Source: Marinosulfonomonas sp.
Lineage (GTDB): Bacteria; Pseudomonadota; Alphaproteobacteria; Rhodobacterales; Rhodobacteraceae
Direction: 5' to 3'
DNA: 14,900 nucleotides
NCBI GenBank assembly: GCA_015494385.1
Contig: WGBJ01000241.1
Location: forward strand, 1 to 14,900
In this document: one piece after another, positions 1 to 5,103 of the stretch
Layout of the letters: the number at the start of each line of letters is the position of its first letter
Numbering within the stretch: the first letter of the stretch is position 1
Made by a program: the position numbers and the translations under genes
Notes under the pieces: generated by a model
What the model saw: the letters and a program-made list of their open reading frames with translations, nothing else
What the model was told of the DNA's origin: nothing
Database searches by the model: none

Positions 1-540
1 GCCGAACAGGATGGCGAAAAGCTGACAACGGATGAATTGATCACCACCTGCATCCTGCTGCTGAACGCAGGACACGAGGCAACAGTGCACAGCATGGGCA
101 ACGGCATCAAAACCTTGCTGGAGCAAAACACCCCGCAAACGGCGCTAACGCCCGACCACATAGAAACCACCGTCGAGGAAATCTTTCGGTTTGATCCGCC
201 CCTGCACATCTTCATGCGCATCGCCCGCGAGGATCTGGAGCTGTTCGGCCACCCGATCAAACGCGGCCAGTCCATTGCCTGCCTGCTGGCCGCTGCCAAT
301 CGCGATCCGGCGGCCTATGATGCACCAAACACCTTCCGCCCCGATCGCCCGATCAAAGCCAACACATCATTCGGTGGGGGCTTGCATTTCTGCGTCGGCG
401 CCCCGCTGGCCCGTCTGGAACTGCAAATCGCCCTGCCGGTGCTGTTTTCCCGCCTGCCAGACCTGCGCCTTGCCAAGGCCCCGCAATATGCAAATGTCTA
501 CCATTTCCACGGGCTGACCGCGCTGCCGGTCAGTTTCTGA
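1..540 (+). CDS. Cytochrome P450, C-terminal part (5' end outside window)
   Basis: A haem-thiolate monooxygenase cut by the left edge; the reading frame is open from base 1 and ends in TGA at 538-540, giving 179 residues. The I-helix oxygen-activation motif AGHEAT is encoded near bases 67-84, the K-helix ExxR (EIFR) near 178-189, and the haem-binding loop FGGGLHFCVG near 370-399, whose Cys (codon 391-393) is the axial iron ligand. The order and spacing are normal for a bacterial soluble class I P450, so nothing suggests a pseudogene in the visible part. Substrate cannot be told from this part. A ferredoxin-NADP+ reductase gene lies downstream on the same strand, but 367 bases and a long palindrome separate them, so a redox partnership is only a possibility. 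Confidence 0.93.
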   Translation, partial: AEQDGEKLTTDELITTCILLLNAGHEATVHSMGNGIKTLLEQNTPQTALTPDHIETTVEEIFRFDPPLHIFMRIAREDLELFGHPIKRGQSIACLLAAANRDPAAYDAPNTFRPDRPIKANTSFGGGLHFCVGAPLARLELQIALPVLFSRLPDLRLAKAPQYANVYHFHGLTALPVSF

Positions 541-645
541 AATCTCGACCAGCCCCTGACGCGAACCGGCATATCCTGCCAGATAAATGCCAAGCGCCCT
601 ATCCGGTTGAAAATAAACGCCTGTGACCCGCCACAATATGCTTGC

Positions 646-687
646 CCCCAACAGAACCACTAAACCGGTTTAGTGGTTCTGTTGGGG
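646..687. repeat. Perfect 42-bp palindrome, operator- or hairpin-like
   Basis: Two 21-base arms (646-666 and 667-687) are exact reverse complements with no spacer; the centre reads CTAAACCGGTTTAG. It lies 106 bases after the P450 stop and 221 bases before the chosen reductase start. As RNA it would fold into a very long stem, but no U-run follows, so it is a poor intrinsic terminator. The central AACCGGTT resembles LacI-family operators (inference). It could be a regulator site, a transcript-end structure or a small repeat element; the sequence alone does not decide. Confidence 0.8.
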
Positions 688-907
688 CGCAGTATTTCAC
701 TTTCCATTCAATATGATAGAGGTGAATTGCCACAACAAAATAAGCGCAAAAACCGGCCACCTGACAACACAGTTACGACAAACCATCCCCTATGACATTG
801 CGCCGCGCTTCTCTTCTCTGGACCAGGCCTGCACAAAACCTTATAGAAACCAGGACAAAAGCCGTCGCCCCGTGCGCGGCTTTGATGTAGTTAGGGAAGA
901 TGACCAA
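688..907 (+). promoter_or_regulatory. Leader region of the reductase gene, with stem-loop
   Basis: No gene is seen here. A good -10-like hexamer TATGAT sits at 712-717, but no convincing -35 is found at the usual distance. A stem-loop occupies 858-883: arms AAAGCCG (858-864) and CGGCTTT (877-883), extended inside by CGC/GCG (866-868/874-876) with one bulged base. It ends ten bases before the purine-rich Shine-Dalgarno stretch GGGAAGA (about 894-900). The stem looks like a weak terminator or attenuator, since only three T follow. The frame of the reductase stays open back to 713, but that extension lacks family-like residues, so I treat it as untranslated leader. Confidence 0.4.
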
Positions 908-1702
908 ATGGCCGATACCGCGAAAAAACCGACGCTGCCCGATGCGCAGACCGTAACCCAGGTAAAACACTGGACCGACCGCCTGTTCTCGTTTCGCGTC
1001 ACCCGCCCGCGGAGCTTGCGGTTCCGTTTCGGCGAATTCGTGATGATCGGCCTGCTGGGTGACAACGGCAAACCCCTGCTGCGCGCCTATTCCATCGCCT
1101 CGCCCGCCTGGGACGAGGAGCTGGAGTTCTACTCGATCAAGGTGCCGGACGGCCCGCTGACCAGCAAACTGCAGCATATCAAGGTGGGTGATGAAATCAT
1201 CCTGCGCCCAAAACCTGTTGGCACTTTGGTGCATGACGCACTGTTGCCGGGCAAACGGCTGTGGTTCTTTGCCACCGGCACCGGCATTGCGCCCTTTGCA
1301 TCGCTGATGCGCGAACCGGAAACCTATGAAAACTACGACGAAGTGATCATGTGCCACACCTGTCGCGAAGTCGCCGATCTGGAATATGGCCGCCAGTTGA
1401 TCGAGAGCCTGCCGGATGATCCGCTGATTGGCGAATTCATCGGCGACAAGCTGCGCTATTACCCCACCACCACCCGCGAAGAGAGTCCGAATATGGGCCG
1501 GATCACCACCAATCTGTTGAATGGCAAAATCTTCAAGGATCTGGATGTGCCGCCAATCTGCAAGGAAAACGACCGGGCGATGGTGTGTGGCTCAATCGGG
1601 TTGAACACCGATCTGAAAGAAATTCTGGAAGGGTTCGGCCTGACGGAAGGTGCCAATTCCCAGCCCGCCGAATATGTGGTGGAAAAGGCGTTTGTCGACT
1701 AG
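908..1702 (+). CDS. fpr: Ferredoxin--NADP+ reductase
   Basis: A flavoenzyme moving electrons between NADPH and ferredoxin or flavodoxin in the cytoplasm, used for redox balance, oxidative stress and P450 or nitrogenase electron supply. The protein has 264 residues, the usual size for bacterial Fpr. The N-terminal FAD-binding barrel contains the RAYSIASP motif (near residue 60), followed by the NADP-binding half with FATGTGIAPFASL, a CHTCREVADLEY stretch and the VCGSIGLN motif. The C-terminus (VEKAFVD) resembles the subclass IA/Rhodobacter type. I choose ATG 908 because it follows GGGAAGA by a normal distance and gives the family length; an upstream in-frame ATG at 713 would add 65 unlikely residues. 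Confidence 0.93.
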   Translation: MADTAKKPTLPDAQTVTQVKHWTDRLFSFRVTRPRSLRFRFGEFVMIGLLGDNGKPLLRAYSIASPAWDEELEFYSIKVPDGPLTSKLQHIKVGDEIILRPKPVGTLVHDALLPGKRLWFFATGTGIAPFASLMREPETYENYDEVIMCHTCREVADLEYGRQLIESLPDDPLIGEFIGDKLRYYPTTTREESPNMGRITTNLLNGKIFKDLDVPPICKENDRAMVCGSIGLNTDLKEILEGFGLTEGANSQPAEYVVEKAFVD

Positions 1703-1717
1703 GCAACCATTGGCAAC

Positions 1718-1750
1718 ACGCGCCGCGTAATTGCTGATCAGGCGGCGCGT
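1718..1750. terminator. Stem-loop between convergent genes
   Basis: Nine-base perfect arms ACGCGCCGC (1718-1726) and its complement (1742-1750) enclose a 15-base loop. It sits between the stop of the reductase (+) and the stop of the small membrane protein (-), the expected place for a two-way terminator. Neither side has a clear T-run, so the terminator role is likely but not certain. Confidence 0.5.
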
Positions 1751-1756
1751 ATCTGT

Positions 1757-2161
1757 TTACATCCCCAGGGCTTCTTTCACCTGCCCCAAAATGTCCGACA
1801 GCAACGCCGGGTCATCGCCGGCGGCCATCAAGGCTGTTTTAAAGCTGTTCTTGCGTGTCTCGTCCAAAGGCGAGGCATCAATCAACTCCGCCACTTTCAC
1901 CGCATTATACCCTTCCGGTGAAAACAGCGTTCCGTCTATTGCAGCCGCCGCAGTATCTGCCGCCCCCGACACCGCATCCGAGGCGGCCCCTGTTGCCTGC
2001 TCAACCGCACCGGTGGCTGTTTCGGTTGCACCTTCAACCGCTTGCGAAACGGATTCCTTCATACCAACAGCGGTTTCGGGCACGCTGTTGCCATTGGTGT
2101 AAAAATAGTATCCAGCGGCAAAAACCACTACCAGAATGGCGAGCATCAAAGTTCTATTCAT
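1757..2161 (-). CDS. Small membrane-anchored Ala-rich protein (paralogue of 2370-3002)
   Basis: A 134-residue protein of unknown function. Residues about 4-22 form one hydrophobic segment (signal anchor or uncleaved signal peptide, no lipobox Cys). A low-complexity stretch rich in Ala, Thr, Glu and Val (about 35-78) follows, probably helical, with EQATGAA. The C-terminal domain (about 80-134) has the pattern GY..VKV.ELID.S.LDE..K and ends QVKEALGM. This domain and the EQATGAA element recur in the next gene upstream on the same strand, so the two appear to be diverged duplicates. A strong Shine-Dalgarno AAAAGGAGG (complement of 2169-2177) fixes ATG 2161. The protein is probably periplasmic and tethered to the inner membrane. 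I do not recognise a named family. Confidence 0.8.
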   Translation of the reverse strand: MNRTLMLAILVVVFAAGYYFYTNGNSVPETAVGMKESVSQAVEGATETATGAVEQATGAASDAVSGAADTAAAAIDGTLFSPEGYNAVKVAELIDASPLDETRKNSFKTALMAAGDDPALLSDILGQVKEALGM

Positions 2162-2184
2162 AATTCAGCCTCCTTTTAAAAACG

Positions 2185-2263
2185 TATTTGAAACAAATAT
2201 AGGCCCGCAAAAAATCCCCAAACCAGAGAAATTGCCCCCTCAACGATAAGCGGCACCTTATCG
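2185..2263 (-). promoter_or_regulatory. Dyads upstream of the 1757-2161 gene
   Basis: Two small inverted repeats lie just upstream: TATTTG-AAA-CAAATA (2185-2199), which overlaps a -10-like TATATT on the - strand (2196-2201), and CGATAAG-CGGCAC-CTTATCG (2244-2263). The first could be promoter or operator sequence. No convincing -35 was found. Roles are inferred from position only. Confidence 0.3.
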
Positions 2264-2305
2264 CCCAGTGTCGGCGGGGATTGGTCCATTTCCCCTGCCA
2301 GACAC

Positions 2306-2346
2306 AAAAACGCCGCACGAAAAAGCGTATTTTTCCGCGCGGCGTT
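2306..2346 (-). terminator. Intrinsic terminator of the 2370-3002 gene
   Basis: On the - strand, a stem of AACGCCGC (complement 2339-2346) pairs with GCGGCGTT (2309-2316). A second inner stem has six-base A/T-rich arms (2319-2324 with 2330-2335) and a five-base loop. The stem ends in a run of five T on the - strand (2306-2310), 23 bases after the stop codon, as expected of a Rho-independent terminator. Confidence 0.75.
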
Positions 2347-2369
2347 CCGTTTTTCGGTGTTTGATAAGG

Positions 2370-3002
2370 TTACATGCCCAAGGCAGTCTTCACCTGTTCA
2401 ATCACGACTTTAACCATTTCTGGATTTTCACGAGCCTGGTCGATTGCGGCTTTCAGCAATGCCTTTTTCATCGGGTCCAGATCCGAGCCGTCTACCATTT
2501 CACCTACTTTGTCAGCATCAAAGCCATCGGCTGTCAGCAATGCGTCCTGAGCAGACAATGCAGGATCCCCGGAATTTTCCGCATTTGCGGCATCTGTCGC
2601 GGCATCCGTAGCGACTTCGCCCGCACCTTCGGCGACAGGTTCCGATGCCGCATCAACAGCGCCGGAAAGGGCATCGGTAATCACACTTTCAACGCTACTT
2701 GCAGTGTCCGAGGCTGCTTCGGTTGCAGCAGCCGCTTCTTCGGCAGCCTTGGCTGCGGCCTCTTCGGCAGCTTTAGCGGCAACAGCTTCGGCTTCGGCGG
2801 CGGCTGTAGCGGCTTCCTCGGCGGCTTTTGCTTCTGCTTCCTCGGCAGCTTTGGCCGACGCGGCGGCATCGTCAGCCGCTTTTGTGGCTGCACCTGTGGC
2901 CTGTTCCATCACCTCGTTGGTGCTGTTTTGTCCTTGCGAAGAGAAATAGACGCCAGCCCCTGCTGCAATCAAAGCGGCCCCGATAATTAATGATTTGTTC
3001 AT
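2370..3002 (-). CDS. Membrane-anchored Ala/Glu/Lys-rich helical protein
   Basis: A 210-residue protein of unknown function. Residues about 3-20 are hydrophobic (single anchor or signal). Residues about 30-95 are almost only Ala, Glu, Lys, Asp and Thr in repeats of the AAKAAEEAA type, forming a long helix like that of TolA. A Ser/Thr/Ala-rich linker follows, then a C-terminal domain (about 153-210) with GFDADKVGEMVDGSDLD and the end QVKTALGM, matching the neighbouring 1757-2161 protein. The frame continues upstream to 3173, but ATG 3002 is preferred: AAGGGG lies eight bases ahead and the hydrophobic anchor begins directly after it. The name TolA would be unsafe, since the conserved TolA C-terminal domain is not seen. 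The helix may span the periplasm. Confidence 0.8.
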   Translation of the reverse strand: MNKSLIIGAALIAAGAGVYFSSQGQNSTNEVMEQATGAATKAADDAAASAKAAEEAEAKAAEEAATAAAEAEAVAAKAAEEAAAKAAEEAAAATEAASDTASSVESVITDALSGAVDAASEPVAEGAGEVATDAATDAANAENSGDPALSAQDALLTADGFDADKVGEMVDGSDLDPMKKALLKAAIDQARENPEMVKVVIEQVKTALGM

Positions 3003-3131
3003 CTTAAAACCCCTTGTTAACTTGCCGGAAAAGCGTCCGGACATGCGCGTGCTATGACAGATGCACAACCATGTGAAAAGCAAGCAAGGGGAATATAGCA
3101 CATTATTGCTCATTTCAGGGCGAATAACACC

Positions 3132-3160
3132 TTGTAAGCACGCGCCTGCCCGTCTATTTT
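3132..3160 (+). promoter_or_regulatory. Predicted sigma-70 promoter of infC
   Basis: TTGTAA (3132-3137) and TATTTT (3155-3160) are separated by exactly 17 bases. A start near 3167 would give a leader of about 33 bases before the AUA start of infC. This is a pattern match only. Confidence 0.45.
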
Positions 3161-3199
3161 CCGCATAAGACAAGGCTTCACAATTAAAGGATCAAAGTC

Positions 3200-3745
3200 A
3201 TAGCCCGCAGACCACATAATGCCCCGCCACAGCGCGATACTGGCCCCCGCGTGAATGAACGCATCACATCCAAGGAAATCCGGCTTATTGGCGCCGACGG
3301 TGAAAACGTCGGGGTTGTTACCCCTGCGCGCGCCATGGACATGGCAGACGAGGCCGGACTGGATCTGGTCGAGATTTCACCAAACGCCAACCCGCCCGTG
3401 TGCAAAATCATGGATTTCGGCAAGTTCAAATACGAACAGCAGAAACGTGAATCCGAGGCGCGCAAGAAACAAAAGACCATCGAGGTCAAGGAAGTGAAAT
3501 TCCGTCCGAATACAGACAAGCATGATTACGATGTGAAAATGCGCAATGTGTTCAAGTTTCTGGAAAACGGCGACAAGGTAAAGATCAGCCTGCGCTTTCG
3601 TGGCCGCGAAATGGCGCACCTTAATCTGGGTCGTGAATTGCTGGAACGGGTGGCCGAGGACGTCAAGGACGTTGGCAAGGTCGAAAGCATGCCCAAGATG
3701 GAAGGCCGCCAGATGATCATGATGATCGGCCAGCTTCCAAAGTAG
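3200..3745 (+). CDS. infC: Translation initiation factor IF-3, probable AUA start
   Basis: IF3 binds the 30S subunit, checks the initiation codon and keeps subunits apart. The N-domain is recognisable from RVNERI...[14 protein letters not shown] and [26 protein letters not shown], the linker from [11 protein letters not shown], and the C-domain from [16 protein letters not shown] and ...[11 protein letters not shown]. The first ordinary start is GTG 3251, but the frame is open back to the stop at 3185-3187, and the 17 intervening residues ([17 protein letters not shown]) look like the conserved IF3 N-terminus of relatives. AUA at 3200, nine bases after TAAAGG (3185-3190), is therefore preferred, giving 181 residues, close to E. 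coli IF3 (180). Rare start codons on infC allow IF3 to repress its own translation (established in E. coli, with AUU). rpmI and rplT do not follow. Confidence 0.9.
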   Translation: MARRPHNAPPQRDTGPRVNERITSKEIRLIGADGENVGVVTPARAMDMADEAGLDLVEISPNANPPVCKIMDFGKFKYEQQKRESEARKKQKTIEVKEVKFRPNTDKHDYDVKMRNVFKFLENGDKVKISLRFRGREMAHLNLGRELLERVAEDVKDVGKVESMPKMEGRQMIMMIGQLPK

Positions 3746-3775
3746 GCAACGCTTTACAGTTTATACAGTTTATGG

Positions 3776-3806
3776 AAAAGCCCTCGCAATTTGCGGGGGC
3801 TTTTTT
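3776..3806. terminator. Bidirectional terminator between infC and the convergent gene
   Basis: A GC-rich stem (3776-3788 with 3792-3804, one G-U pair, three-base loop) is followed by a run of six T (3801-3806) on the + strand. The A-run on the left arm supplies T on the - strand. The - strand gene's stop codon (TAA, 3805-3807) overlaps the T-run, so one hairpin ends both genes. Confidence 0.85.
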
Positions 3807-4152
3807 ATTGCGCGCCTGCCACGGCACGATCTCCTTTCCACCATTTCCACGCATCCGGAATGTCAAACGCCAGCGACAGCCCGTCCACGGCAAACAGCAG
3901 CCACAGGTATGTCTGATAGCCCCCTGTAACGGCGCCCAGATGGGGCCATAGGATCAAAAGCAGTGGTATCCAGATCAGCAGATGCGGCAGGGCCATCATT
4001 TTCGACAGGCCCCGTTCGGCCAGCATGATGGCGATATTTGGCATCATACCACCCACCGCCAATGCGGCAATCAGAATGCCTTTGGGCTCGTTTAGAAACA
4101 GCAATGATAACATATTGACCGGCACAAGGATCAGCGCAACCCAGATTTGCAC
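3805..4152 (-). CDS. Small multi-pass membrane protein, unknown function
   Basis: A 115-residue hydrophobic protein with about four membrane segments, including WVALILVPVNMLSLLFL, ILIAALAVGGMMPNIAIML, PHLLIWIPLLLILW and TYLWLLFAVDGLSLAFD, then a charged tail (DAWKWWKGDRA). GTG 4152 is the first usual start, but it has no Shine-Dalgarno. The frame stays open upstream to a TGA near 4210 and encodes ITDIWHSFRSLPVWVQIWV, which reads like a genuine amphipathic start of the same protein. CTG at 4197 is a possible start. The true start is therefore uncertain and could add 15 residues. I do not recognise a named family. It runs convergent to infC and shares its terminator. Confidence 0.65.
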   Translation of the reverse strand: MQIWVALILVPVNMLSLLFLNEPKGILIAALAVGGMMPNIAIMLAERGLSKMMALPHLLIWIPLLLILWPHLGAVTGGYQTYLWLLFAVDGLSLAFDIPDAWKWWKGDRAVAGAQ

Positions 4153-4229
4153 CCAAACCGGCAGGGATCGAAAGCTGTGCCATATATCTGTTATCAGTCT
4201 GATGGATCACCCAATCTAAAAATGCACAA

Positions 4230-4295
4230 GCCCCGGACCTGATCCGGGGCCTGACTGTTTGTTCTTACAGGAAGGCCCCGCATCAAGTGCGGGGC
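4230..4295 (-). repeat. Two near-identical hairpins after coxM
   Basis: GCCCCGGA-cctga-TCCGGGGC (4230-4250) and GCCCCGCA-tcaag-TGCGGGGC (4275-4295) have eight-base perfect arms and five-base loops, 24 bases apart, just downstream of the coxM stop. They probably end or protect the cox transcript. The near-identity suggests two copies of an intergenic palindromic repeat family. No tight T-run follows on the - strand. Confidence 0.6.
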
Positions 4296-4305
4296 AGCCG
4301 TTCCC

Positions 4306-5088
4306 TTACCCGATCGCGTTGATCGCGCGGCGTGTCATCACCTTGACCAGATGGGCGCGGTATTCCTTGGTGCCGTGCAAATCGCCGATCATGTTCATCG
4401 CGTTGATGTTCAAATCCATCAGCGCATCACTGCGGAACTCTTTGTTCAGCGCCGTTTCGGCCTCGCTCCAGCGGAACACGCCTTCCTCGGACGCCCCTGT
4501 CACCGCGACCCGCACACCATCGGCGGTTTTGGCCACGAACACCCCGACCAGCGCAAAGCGCGAGGCGGGTTGGTCGAACTTCTGGTAGGACGCTGCCTCG
4601 GGGATGGGGAACTTCACTGCGGTGATGATCTCGCCTTCCTCAAGGGCCGTGGTGAACATGCCCTGAAAATAGTCATCCGCCGCGATTTCGCGCGTGTTGG
4701 TGACGATGGTTGCGCCTGTGCCCAGCACCGCCGCAGGATAACAGGCCGACGGGTCATTGTTGGCAAGGGACCCGCCAATGGTGCCACGATTGCGCACCGC
4801 CGGATCGCCGATATTGCCCGCCAGCGCCGCCAGCGCGGGGTAATCCCCCTGCGCGGCCACATCGGCGTGGATTGTGGCTCCGCCGATGGTCAGAACACCG
4901 CCATCGGTGGAAATGCCCTTCATTTCGGCAATGCCCGACAGGCTGACCAGTTTTTCAGGTGCTGCAAGGCGCTGTTTCAGGGTCGGGATCAGGGTTTGCC
5001 CCCCACCCAGCGCGGTTGCCTCTTCGTCCTTCAGCGCGGCGACAGCCTCGGCAACGCTTGAAGGGGTCTCTACATCAAATGCATACAT
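4306..5088 (-). CDS. coxM: CO dehydrogenase-type medium subunit (FAD)
   Basis: The FAD subunit of a molybdenum hydroxylase of the CO dehydrogenase/xanthine oxidase family; it passes electrons from the Fe-S subunit to quinone or another acceptor. The protein has 260 residues, slightly short of the usual ~280-290. The two flavin-binding motifs are GGGQTLIP (residues 28-35) and TIGGSLANNDPSA (103-115), then a CO_deh_flav_C type end. Its Shine-Dalgarno AAGGAGG (complement of 5098-5104) overlaps the coxL stop, and the genes are 15 bases apart, so it is the last gene of a coxSLM operon. The substrate could be CO or another small molecule, as discussed for CoxL. Confidence 0.92.
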   Translation of the reverse strand: MYAFDVETPSSVAEAVAALKDEEATALGGGQTLIPTLKQRLAAPEKLVSLSGIAEMKGISTDGGVLTIGGATIHADVAAQGDYPALAALAGNIGDPAVRNRGTIGGSLANNDPSACYPAAVLGTGATIVTNTREIAADDYFQGMFTTALEEGEIITAVKFPIPEAASYQKFDQPASRFALVGVFVAKTADGVRVAVTGASEEGVFRWSEAETALNKEFRSDALMDLNINAMNMIGDLHGTKEYRAHLVKVMTRRAINAIG

Positions 5089-5103
5089 TTCTCATTTCCT
5101 CCT

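Noticed and set aside
1..540. P450 considered as a truncated pseudogene
   Set aside because: The frame is open to the edge and all C-terminal motifs are intact, so the missing part is explained by the window border.
713..907. 65-codon N-terminal extension of Fpr
   Set aside because: Residues are not family-like and ATG 908 has a better ribosome site and gives the usual length.
2681..2893. Lys/Pro-rich 70-codon - strand frame
   Set aside because: Frame-shifted reading of the Ala-rich repeat; no independent support.
2268..2990. 240-codon + strand frame opposite the Ala-rich gene
   Set aside because: Its Gly/Cys/Phe-rich repeat follows only from reading the low-complexity Ala/Glu stretch on the other strand.
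3755..3772. Tandem 9-base direct repeat TACAGTTTA
   Set aside because: Two copies only, in an A/T-rich spacer between the infC stop and its terminator; no sign of function.
3863..4210. Alternative - strand frame of 115 codons overlapping the small membrane protein
   Set aside because: Composition is unlike a protein, and the 3805-4152 frame shows clear membrane segments.
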